From Candidatus Omnitrophota bacterium (lineage in GTDB: Bacteria; Omnitrophota; Gorgyraeia; Gygaellales; Profunditerraquicolaceae), in NCBI GenBank assembly GCA_028719265.1, contig JAQUKF010000032.1:1-10768 (forward strand): 10,768 nt of DNA, in the 5' to 3' direction. The notes beneath the pieces were generated by a model. That model was not told the DNA's origin. It ran no database searches and was given only the letters and a program-made list of their open reading frames with translations. Position numbers and translations under genes: made by a program. Shown here in pieces: positions 1 through 7,682 of this stretch. The stretch's first letter is position 1; the number at the start of each line of letters is the position of its first letter.

Positions 1-319
1 AATTGAAACCGTTGACGATTATCAAAAGGGAAAGACCTTTTATGCAGATAATAATTACATCCCTGTAAAGGAACGTGGATTTAAGAATAAAATAGGCTGT
101 GCCGGCCAGGATGCAAAGGCTGGCTGCCAATGTGCAAATACCCCTAAAAGAAGGGAACCTGTCCTGCGTGACATAGGAAACAAAGGCGCTCAGAATGATC
201 CCCCCGAGCAAGAATATGCGCAAAGGCATAACTTCCTCCGGGAGCAGGAATAAAAGCGGGACAAAAAGCAAAAATGTGAGGAAAAACTCTAAATAAAAAT
301 AACGATCTCTGGTTTCCAT
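1..319 (-). CDS. Polytopic membrane protein, N-terminal part (likely TgpA-like transglutaminase partner of DUF58)
   Basis: This open frame starts at an ATG at 319 and runs without a stop off the left edge, giving 106 visible residues. It begins 8 nt after the DUF58 stop codon in a different frame, and no strong Shine-Dalgarno is seen, so it probably depends on translation of the upstream gene. The visible part is almost entirely hydrophobic, with about four membrane segments near residues 10-27, 34-50, 60-79 and 86-104 joined by short charged loops. No catalytic domain is within view. Proteins found directly after MoxR and DUF58 genes are often TgpA/DUF3488-type proteins, with an N-terminal membrane bundle followed by a periplasmic transglutaminase-like domain. 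The multi-TM start fits that, but the assignment rests on gene order. It could instead be another membrane protein of the cassette, such as a von Willebrand-domain or DUF4129 protein. Confidence 0.8.
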   Translation of the reverse strand, partial: METRDRYFYLEFFLTFLLFVPLLFLLPEEVMPLRIFLLGGIILSAFVSYVTQDRFPSFRGICTLAASLCILAGTAYFILKSTFLYRDVIIICIKGLSLLIIVNGFN

Positions 320-327
320 AATCGAGT

Positions 328-1554
328 TCAGAATTTCTCTTCCAAATTGTCTCTACAGGCTATATATATGGGATTAATGCCCATATGCTCTGATATACCG
401 GCGTTGTCGTCTTTCGTATTCCTCTGGGAAAAATCATCTTTCAGGAACGTCAGGGATTTAAGAAATACGGGGACTATGGAAACATTCCTTACCCCCAAGG
501 AAAGCATTGCCGGCAGAAAAGCCTTGTTCCGGTCCGTCATCACCACGATCAGGCTCGAATCCTCCAGGATATTGCGCTGAAAGGTCGCGAATAATTCGGG
601 AAGGGTTATCCTGCTCTCTGCCTGCGCGACAGTCAGAAACTTGAGGATCTCTTCCAGATGATCCTCCCCTTTATTAAAAGGTATATGCACCACCTCTCCC
701 GCATGAGAAATTATCTCGATGGAAACACCGAGGTTGGTCAGGTATCTTGCGATGGAGGCTACGATTTTTATGGTGTACTCCTCTACGGACTCCTTCCCCT
801 CTCCGAAATTATCCTCTTTCTCCAGGTTAAACAATATTGTCGCCCTGAAAAAACTCTGCCGCTGGAATTCCTTCACGATCAGCTGGTTCTTGCGGGCCGA
901 GACCATCCAGTGTATCTTTTTTAACGGGTCCCCCCTTTTGTACTCCCTTACACCGAAAAACTCATCGTCGTCACCGCTTACCCGTGAAGTCTCAACCCCC
1001 ATCCAGGGGGAAGTCCCCCTGTTTAACGCCGGGAATCTATGGATCTTAAATGTCCTGGGATAAACATAAACCTCCGAATATACGGAATATGTCTTTTTGA
1101 AATAAAACAAGCCCAGCGGATCAAAAAAATATGCGAAAATCGGACCCACTCTATACTTACCCCTGAGCGGACAAACACAATGATAGTTAAGGGTAGCCGT
1201 AGAATTGGGCATCAACAAATCCGGCATAATGAATTTCTGCCTTTCTTGTCCCTGCGCACAATCCAAATGGTCTTCAAGTATGACGTCAAAAACAGGCAGG
1301 AAACTTCTGTTTTTTATATTCAAGGAAATGTCTAAAGTATCGTCTTCCTCGATTTTCAGGGTTATTTTTCTTTCCAGGTGTAATTTCTTGAACAAATACA
1401 CCAGAACCAGCCATAGAAAACTTGTTATAAGGATGGAAAGGATGGTCCAGAAAAAAAAGGAAAAAATTACATAGGGGGTCTTCAGGCTCATAAACAGGCT
1501 AAAGCCCAGAAGAATCAGGAATAAAATCCACTTTCCCAGGAATTTTCTATACAT
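328..1554 (-). CDS. DUF58 domain membrane protein of a MoxR cassette
   Basis: This 408-aa protein has two N-terminal membrane helices (about residues 8-24 and 30-55), a beta-rich segment (about 65-170) and the DUF58 core. Family hallmarks are the RGKYRVGP and DPLGLFYF stretch (131-152) and the signature VREYKRGDPLKKIHW at 202-216, continuing with SAR and VKEF (219-230). The remaining C-terminal part resembles the von Willebrand A-like fold found in many DUF58 proteins, but at the expected metal-site strand the sequence reads ATILFNLEKE (238-247), without a DxSxS motif. DUF58 proteins are usually encoded next to MoxR ATPases and are thought to act with them at the membrane. The exact role is unknown. 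The start ATG lies 7 nt after the moxR stop, so the two genes are almost certainly co-transcribed. The family call is firm; any function is inference. Confidence 0.93.
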   Translation of the reverse strand: MYRKFLGKWILFLILLGFSLFMSLKTPYVIFSFFFWTILSILITSFLWLVLVYLFKKLHLERKITLKIEEDDTLDISLNIKNRSFLPVFDVILEDHLDCAQGQERQKFIMPDLLMPNSTATLNYHCVCPLRGKYRVGPIFAYFFDPLGLFYFKKTYSVYSEVYVYPRTFKIHRFPALNRGTSPWMGVETSRVSGDDDEFFGVREYKRGDPLKKIHWMVSARKNQLIVKEFQRQSFFRATILFNLEKEDNFGEGKESVEEYTIKIVASIARYLTNLGVSIEIISHAGEVVHIPFNKGEDHLEEILKFLTVAQAESRITLPELFATFQRNILEDSSLIVVMTDRNKAFLPAMLSLGVRNVSIVPVFLKSLTFLKDDFSQRNTKDDNAGISEHMGINPIYIACRDNLEEKF

Positions 1555-1561
1555 ACTTAAA

Positions 1562-2488
1562 TCAGGAAATCGGGATTTGCTGCAATATGCCTTCGATGAC
1601 CAATTCCGGGGTCATTCCCGAAATTACCGCCTTCGGATGCAGTATAATCCTGTGTTTCAGTACGGACGGCAGAAGCTTGATCACATCATCGGGGATAACA
1701 TAATCCCTGCCCTCCATAAATGCCCAGGCGCAACTGGCTTTCATAATAGCAATGGAGGCGCGGGGACTGGCGCCCTGTTTTACTACTTCCGATTTGCGGC
1801 TCGAAGATACAAGTTTGACGATATATTCCAGCACCTCCGAAGAAACCTGGACCCTCTTTATCTGGTCCTGGAGACCCACGACGTCTTCAAGGGTCATAAC
1901 CGGCATAACACTTTCTACCGGATGCTTGATCTTCTGCTCGGAAATGACCTTTACTTCCTCCGCCAGTAAAGGATACCCTATGCTGATCTTCATCAAAAAC
2001 CTGTCTATCTGGGCTTCCGGCAGAGAATATGTGCCCTGGTATTCGATCGGGTTTTGTGTGGCGATGGTCATGAAAGGAACAGGCAAGGCATACGTCAAGC
2101 CTTCCACTGTAACCTTATATTCCTGCATACATTCCAGGAGTGCCGATTGCGTACGCGGGGTGGTCCTGTTGATTTCATCGACCAGCAGGATATTGGCGAA
2201 TACCGGGCCCCTTTTGAAATCAAAATCCCCGGTCTTTGGGCTGTAAACAAACCCTCCGGTTATATCGGTGGGCAGCAAATCCGGAGTAGCCTGTATCCTT
2301 TTGAAATCCGCACTGATGGATTTGGCCAGGGTGAGGGCAAGCATAGTCTTGCCCATCCCCGGGATATCTTCCACCAGAATATGCCCGTTGGTCAGCAACC
2401 CAATAATCAGCATCTTTACCGCCTCGGTCTTGCCTACGATAACCTTCTCTATGTTCGCGATCAATTTGTTGATACCCTCATTGCCCAT
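1562..2488 (-). CDS. MoxR-family AAA+ ATPase
   Basis: This 308-aa protein has the usual length for the MoxR family (AAA_3 plus lid domain). The Walker A motif is PGMGKT (43-48), preceded by LVED. Walker B is ILLVDEINR (100-108), sensor 1 is TIATQNPIE (141-149), an arginine-finger candidate is R163 in IDRF, and the sensor 2 region is GASPRASIAI (239-248). All ATPase motifs are intact, so an active ATPase is expected. MoxR proteins are cytoplasmic and are thought to act as chaperone-like remodelling factors for membrane or metal-binding partner proteins, often the DUF58 and VWA proteins encoded beside them. The ATG at 2488 is supported by a perfect AAGGAGG ribosome binding site 5 nt upstream, and a good promoter lies at 2538-2566. 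It is the first gene of a set continuing with DUF58 and a multi-TM protein. The specific client is not known. Confidence 0.97.
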   Translation of the reverse strand: MGNEGINKLIANIEKVIVGKTEAVKMLIIGLLTNGHILVEDIPGMGKTMLALTLAKSISADFKRIQATPDLLPTDITGGFVYSPKTGDFDFKRGPVFANILLVDEINRTTPRTQSALLECMQEYKVTVEGLTYALPVPFMTIATQNPIEYQGTYSLPEAQIDRFLMKISIGYPLLAEEVKVISEQKIKHPVESVMPVMTLEDVVGLQDQIKRVQVSSEVLEYIVKLVSSSRKSEVVKQGASPRASIAIMKASCAWAFMEGRDYVIPDDVIKLLPSVLKHRIILHPKAVISGMTPELVIEGILQQIPIS

Positions 2489-2493
2489 TATCG

Positions 2494-2500
2494 CCTCCTT
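2494..2500 (-). promoter_or_regulatory. Consensus ribosome binding site of the moxR gene
   Basis: The minus strand reads AAGGAGG, followed by 5 nt and the ATG at 2488. This fixes the start codon. It is one of the strongest Shine-Dalgarno sequences in the window, suggesting efficient translation of the first cassette gene. Confidence 0.9.
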
Positions 2501-2537
2501 GATTTATGTTGCCTAAACGGGGAAAACACCGGAAACC

Positions 2538-2566
2538 ATTATATAACATTTTCCGCCCTATTCCAA
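2538..2566 (-). promoter_or_regulatory. Sigma70-type promoter of the moxR cassette
   Basis: On the minus strand, TTGGAA (2566-2561) is followed by a 17-nt spacer and a perfect TATAAT (2543-2538). Transcription would start near 2531, giving a leader of about 40 nt that holds the AAGGAGG site. It sits in the 121-nt gap after the MraY/WecA-like gene and separates the MoxR cassette from the envelope genes upstream. The match is by eye only. Confidence 0.72.
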
Positions 2567-2589
2567 ACCAGAAAAACTCCGTTGGTTTG
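2564..2589. repeat. Inverted repeat overlapping the -35 of the moxR promoter
   Basis: Seven-base arms CAAACCA (2564-2570) and TGGTTTG (2583-2589) are separated by 12 nt. The left arm overlaps the -35 hexamer at 2561-2566. There is no T-tract after it on the minus strand, so it does not look like an intrinsic terminator. It could be a regulator binding site, or it could be chance. Confidence 0.4.
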
Positions 2590-2609
2590 ACTCCGCATGG
2601 AACGGCCGT

Positions 2610-3593
2610 TCAATCATTAACCTCTATTTTTATCAACCGCAGGAATATTCCTATACCGAACAGAAAAACTGAGACCGTGATGACCGCGGCGAAAAGATTG
2701 TTTACCTGTGTCAGGACAATACCGCAGGCGGAAAAAATAACCCCCAGCAAATACATAATGAAAATTGTCTCCAGGGGAGAAAAACCGAGGGCGCCGATCT
2801 TTAAAGCGATATGATCCCGGCTCTTGCTAAAAGGCATCTTCTTCTTCATTATCCTGAAAACTATGAGCAAGGTTGTATCGATTATCGGCAGCCCCAGGAT
2901 CATCAGCGGGCTGAATAAAGCAAAGGCATTGCCGCTGGATGCGTAATGCGTGATCAGAGCGAGGGAAGCAATAAGCAAGCCGAAGAAATGACTGCCGGCA
3001 TTTCCCAAATAGACCCTGGCCGGAGGAAGGTTAAAAATAAGGAAACCCATACTGATAGCACAGACGACAAGGCTTAAAAGTTGGGCGTTCAGATCTGCAT
3101 TCAGGAAAGCTATTACCAGGAATGCGCTGCTCACGATCAGGGATATGCCGGAAGCCAATCCATCCATTATATCCAGAAGATTAAAAGCGTTGGTTATGCT
3201 TAAGATCCCGAAAAAAGTGATCAGGGCGTTCGGCCAAAATCCGAAATACATGATTTCGGTCCTTACGCCGAAAAAGATCAATAAAAGCGCGCACAGCGAT
3301 TGTGTTAACAATTTCTGGATTACCGATAATTCCTTTAGGTCGTCGATAACCCCTAAGGCCAGCATGAGCAGACCTACCCCGGCTACCGCCCACACCTTGG
3401 GCATAACCAGGCCAAAGATACGGCCTCCCAGGACCAAAGCAATAATAAAAGCCGCTCCTACGGCTAATCCCCCGACTAACGGGATATTCCCGTCTTTAAG
3501 CAGTTTGAACCTTAAAGAAACCTTCGCCAGAAAAAATGTAAAGACTGCGCCGAGAGACGAGGCAACGAAAAAAATAACCGCATATTTAAGCAC
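2610..3593 (-). CDS. MraY/WecA-family polyprenyl-phosphate sugar-1-phosphate transferase (divergent active site)
   Basis: This 327-aa polytopic protein has roughly ten hydrophobic segments. It belongs to the superfamily that transfers a sugar-1-phosphate from a UDP-sugar to a polyprenyl phosphate in the cytoplasmic membrane. Family landmarks appear in order: IPLVGGLA (37-44), VIDDLKEL (82-89) with the paired aspartates D84 and D85, NAFNLLDIMDGLA (135-147), YLGNAGSHFFG (195-205), and SRDHIALK (258-265) followed by LGFS. Three positions differ from the usual consensus. DGxDGL reads DIMDGL. The Mg-binding Asp of GDxGS is Asn198. The HxHH loop keeps only H261. It begins with GTG at 3593 inside the end of the glycosyltransferase gene (8-nt overlap), with GGGGAGG about 8 nt upstream, so translation is probably coupled. 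It is more WecA/TagO-like than true MraY. The sugar substrate cannot be read from sequence. Confidence 0.9.
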   Translation of the reverse strand: MLKYAVIFFVASSLGAVFTFFLAKVSLRFKLLKDGNIPLVGGLAVGAAFIIALVLGGRIFGLVMPKVWAVAGVGLLMLALGVIDDLKELSVIQKLLTQSLCALLLIFFGVRTEIMYFGFWPNALITFFGILSITNAFNLLDIMDGLASGISLIVSSAFLVIAFLNADLNAQLLSLVVCAISMGFLIFNLPPARVYLGNAGSHFFGLLIASLALITHYASSGNAFALFSPLMILGLPIIDTTLLIVFRIMKKKMPFSKSRDHIALKIGALGFSPLETIFIMYLLGVIFSACGIVLTQVNNLFAAVITVSVFLFGIGIFLRLIKIEVND

Positions 3594-4746
3594 CCTGCCG
3601 ACCTCCCCATAAATCGGAATATAATTTCTCGGTTTCCCTGCACATCTTCTCCAGAGAAAAACTCCCGGAATTAATCCTTTCGCTTGAAAGCCTGATGAAT
3701 TCGCTTCTCTTGCGGCGATCCATTAACAGCTCTTCTATGCGGTTTTGCAGGGACTGTCTATCTCCTGCTTTCGCCAAATATCCAGTTTTACCGCTTTCTA
3801 TAGCCTCCCTGACCCCTCCGGTGTCGGTGGCGACTACCGGCACCCCCGCAGCCATGGCTTCCAGGACCGTTATCGGCAGTCCCTCCCATGACGAAGTCAA
3901 AACAAAAATATCCAGGGCGGATAGAATTAAAGGGATATCCTGACGCCAACCGGTCAATATGAACCGATCATTCAAACCAAGTTTTTTTATCAAAGCGCTA
4001 AGCCGTTTACGCAATACCCCGTCTCCCACCATAATGAATTTCGTATCCGGGATGCGCTTACGTATTCCATCTGCTATCTTTATGAAATCCGCGGGTGATT
4101 TCTGGGGCTTGAAGCAGGCAATCATCCCGATCGCCAACTCATTATCTCCTATCCTCAAGGCGGCCCTGGCCTCTTTACGCCCCTGGCTTAACCTGAATCG
4201 CTCCGCATCAATACCATATTTAATTATAACATACTGTCCATCTTTTCCGATCGAGCTCTTTAACCCCTTCTTTTTATCAAAGAATGAGACTGTGATTATC
4301 CGGCTGGTAAAAAGCGCACAGATCCTTTCCAGCAGGATATAAAAATATCTGAGCGGTCCGGGTTGATAGTCGTGGAAGCTCCAGCCGTGTACAGTATGAA
4401 TGATTACTGGAACCCTGGCCGCCCTTGCGGCAAAGCGGCCGAGTATTCCGGCTTTCGAACTGTGGGTATGCACTGCCTGGATACCGTTTTTCCTGATAAA
4501 GCTGTAAATTTCGAAAAAGGCCAGTGCGTCCCTTAAGGGATTAACCGGCCGTTCCAGGAAATCCGATCTTTTAAAAACTAATCCGTTTATCGAAGAGGCC
4601 TCTCCGACCAATAACCCATCCCTGGCGGCAAACAGGAAAATATTGTATTTTTCCCTATCCAGGCTGCCGATTAAACTCAATAGCTGCTTCTGGGCGCCGC
4701 CCAATTCTAATTTGGTAATAATATAAAGGAGATTGATTTTAGGCAT
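3586..4746 (-). CDS. GT4-family (GT-B fold) glycosyltransferase
   Basis: Starting at ATG 4746, this encodes 386 aa, normal for GT4 retaining glycosyltransferases. The N-terminal acceptor domain shows LGGAQKQ (15-21), HTHSSKAG (93-100) and VHGW (119-122). The C-terminal nucleotide-sugar domain shows GMIACFKPQKSP (207-218), MVGDG (239-243), the E-x7-E pair E288 and E296 in EGLPITVLE, and TDTGG (307-311). No signal peptide or membrane helix is seen, so it probably works on the inner face of the cytoplasmic membrane using a nucleotide sugar. An in-frame TTG at 4752 could start two codons earlier, but neither start has a clear ribosome binding site. A possible -10 TAGAAT lies at 4783-4778 without a good -35. 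The gene overlaps the following MraY/WecA-like gene by 8 nt, suggesting both work on one lipid-linked glycan. The donor, acceptor and linkage are unknown. Confidence 0.95.
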   Translation of the reverse strand: MPKINLLYIITKLELGGAQKQLLSLIGSLDREKYNIFLFAARDGLLVGEASSINGLVFKRSDFLERPVNPLRDALAFFEIYSFIRKNGIQAVHTHSSKAGILGRFAARAARVPVIIHTVHGWSFHDYQPGPLRYFYILLERICALFTSRIITVSFFDKKKGLKSSIGKDGQYVIIKYGIDAERFRLSQGRKEARAALRIGDNELAIGMIACFKPQKSPADFIKIADGIRKRIPDTKFIMVGDGVLRKRLSALIKKLGLNDRFILTGWRQDIPLILSALDIFVLTSSWEGLPITVLEAMAAGVPVVATDTGGVREAIESGKTGYLAKAGDRQSLQNRIEELLMDRRKRSEFIRLSSERINSGSFSLEKMCRETEKLYSDLWGGRQGA

Positions 4747-4844
4747 TATCAAGAAATTGCACGTCCGGATTTAAATAATTCTACCACACTTGGGGGGCTT
4801 AAGGAAATCATTTAACGCGTTTGGTGATACGACAGGCTGCAGGC

Positions 4845-4885
4845 ACCCTATGGCGGGCACTCCGCAGGGTAACCCTAGGGGGGGG
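4845..4885. repeat. GC-rich bulged hairpin followed by a G-tract in an intergenic gap
   Basis: Arms ACCCT (4845-4849) and AGGGT (4866-4870) plus GCGG (4853-4856) and CCGC (4862-4865) form a 9-bp stem with a 3-nt bulge and a 5-nt loop. A further ACCCT-like unit and the palindrome CCCTAGGG follow, ending in eight G residues (4878-4885). A second run of six G residues is at 4792-4797. On the minus strand no T-tract follows the hairpin, so it is not a standard intrinsic terminator. It may be a structured UTR element, a dispersed genomic repeat, or a rho-independent stop of unusual form. Confidence 0.5.
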
Positions 4886-4911
4886 AAAGCGCGAGAAGGC
4901 AAAAAGGCGGA

Positions 4912-5898
4912 TCACATTTTTATATCTATCCGCAGCTCGGTATAAACCCCGTTCTTAACCGTAATCTTGCCATAATCGTCCCGGCGGTATTTTATGGAAC
5001 GGTTAAATACCCCTCCCACGACTATATTCCCTTGAATATTTTCATTGGCCTTATACCTTAGTCCTGCTCCGGCGTGTATCTCGTTGTACTCCAGGGCTAT
5101 ATTCTTCAATCCCTCCTTGTCCACCCGGTATTCATCCATTGTTATATCTGCCTGGCTAAAAAGCGTAAGCTTATCGTTCAATTTATAGGATATCTCCGGC
5201 TGCTTGGGAATAATATTGAAGGTAAGTTTATCGTTAGGTTTATAGATAAAACCTAAAATCGGCATAATAGGGTCGTTCTCGTGCGGCGATATGAACACGC
5301 CGGCGATAAGGGTCAGGCTGTCGCTTGCCTGGCGGATAAGGAAATATCTCTGGGTAAGGCTGAGGGCGGAGGAACGTACACCCCAGTTATCCGTAGAGAA
5401 CATAGGTGCCAACCCTACAGTAAAATACGTATCCTTGACCGTTAAAAAAGGGACGGTGGTTTCCACCCCGAAGGACACGCGAGTAAGATGAGGGGGTAGC
5501 TTTACGGATGTTGTGTTGGCTATGCCTATATATTTAGCCCCCAGGCCGAATTCAACCGGCAGTCCCCCAAGGACCTTGACTGTATAACTGTATTCGGTTG
5601 CCGAATCGACTATAGAGATCCTTCCCGCCTGTGCCGCAGCCCCCCGGGAAGGCATATAACGCACATAGGTATCCAATTCGTGGCTGAAAAAATCTTCTTC
5701 TTTAACGATCGTCTTGCCGAGCCTTTGGCGATAATTCGAAGCTCCTGATGCGGGGCCATCCGATATCGGGTCTGCCCGGACGTCTTGGGCGGTATCGGCC
5801 TCACGGACCCCTCCAGCGGAAATAACTGGAGGAAAAACAATAAATAGAATAAGAGCCAGGAGGAACCCGGCCCGGGCAATGAGCTTATTTATATACAT
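4912..5898 (-). CDS. Secreted beta-rich protein, probable outer-membrane beta-barrel (DUF6268-like)
   Basis: This is a 328-aa hypothetical protein. Residues 1-28 look like a Sec signal peptide: charged start with K5 and R9, hydrophobic core 11-26, likely cleavage after VISA (25-28). After a disordered, Ala/Gly/Ser-rich stretch (about 29-60), the rest alternates polar and hydrophobic residues with many Gly, Tyr and Phe, as in beta strands of an outer-membrane barrel. Two similar pieces, YKPNDKLTF (219-227) and YKLNDKLTLF (238-247), look like adjacent strands. The ending YTELRIDIKM lacks the usual terminal Phe, but amphipathic strands near 288-326 remain consistent with a barrel. The pattern recalls DUF6268-type proteins, which I cannot confirm. 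It has its own promoter just after the pyrG terminator and no visible ribosome binding site. It could instead be a soluble periplasmic beta-structured protein. Confidence 0.88.
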   Translation of the reverse strand: MYINKLIARAGFLLALILFIVFPPVISAGGVREADTAQDVRADPISDGPASGASNYRQRLGKTIVKEEDFFSHELDTYVRYMPSRGAAAQAGRISIVDSATEYSYTVKVLGGLPVEFGLGAKYIGIANTTSVKLPPHLTRVSFGVETTVPFLTVKDTYFTVGLAPMFSTDNWGVRSSALSLTQRYFLIRQASDSLTLIAGVFISPHENDPIMPILGFIYKPNDKLTFNIIPKQPEISYKLNDKLTLFSQADITMDEYRVDKEGLKNIALEYNEIHAGAGLRYKANENIQGNIVVGGVFNRSIKYRRDDYGKITVKNGVYTELRIDIKM

Positions 5899-5907
5899 GC
5901 TTTTTCA

Positions 5908-5936
5908 ATACTAATTCTGCCAGCAGCCTTTGTCAA
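5908..5936 (-). promoter_or_regulatory. Promoter of the secreted beta-barrel-like protein gene
   Basis: The minus strand has a perfect -35 TTGACA (5936-5931), a 17-nt spacer and -10 TAGTAT (5913-5908). The -35 directly follows the T-tract of the pyrG terminator. The expected transcription start is near 5901, only about 3 nt before the ATG at 5898, and no Shine-Dalgarno is present in between. Confidence 0.68.
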
Positions 5937-5968
5937 TAATAAAAACGCCCCGGCAATTGACCGGGGCG
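5934..5968 (-). terminator. Rho-independent terminator of pyrG
   Basis: On the minus strand CGCCCCGG (5968-5961) pairs perfectly with CCGGGGCG (5953-5946) around a 7-nt loop. It is followed by TTTTTATTATT. It begins 27 nt after the pyrG stop. The stem is GC-rich with no mismatches, so this is a high-quality intrinsic terminator acting leftward only. Confidence 0.95.
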
Positions 5969-5995
5969 CAGCCCAAAGCTATTTGTCCCTTAGGC

Positions 5996-7612
<1,617 letters not shown>

Positions 7613-7653
7613 CTAGTAAAATATCGCTCCGGGCTGCTCTCCGGTTATTTATT

Positions 7654-7682
7654 ATTCTATCACGGATTTATATAACCGGCAA
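7654..7682 (-). promoter_or_regulatory. Possible promoter of pyrG within the 3' end of gltD
   Basis: The minus strand shows TTGCCG (7682-7677), a 17-nt spacer and TAGAAT (7659-7654). The -35 lies in the last codons of gltD. Transcription would begin near 7647, giving a 50-nt leader that contains two CCGGAG copies. No terminator separates gltD from pyrG, so read-through is also likely. Confidence 0.45.

Noticed and set aside
2564..2589. Inverted repeat considered as a terminator of the transferase gene
   Set aside because: The stem is short, the loop is 12 nt, and no T-tract follows on the minus strand.
2054..2590. A 178-codon open frame on the plus strand
   Set aside because: It lies almost wholly antisense to moxR, which has intact AAA+ motifs. 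The peptide shows no family features and no ribosome binding site decides its start.
4750..4752. TTG start for the glycosyltransferase
   Set aside because: It adds only two residues without a better ribosome binding site. The ATG at 4746 gives a normal GT4 start, though the TTG cannot be fully excluded.
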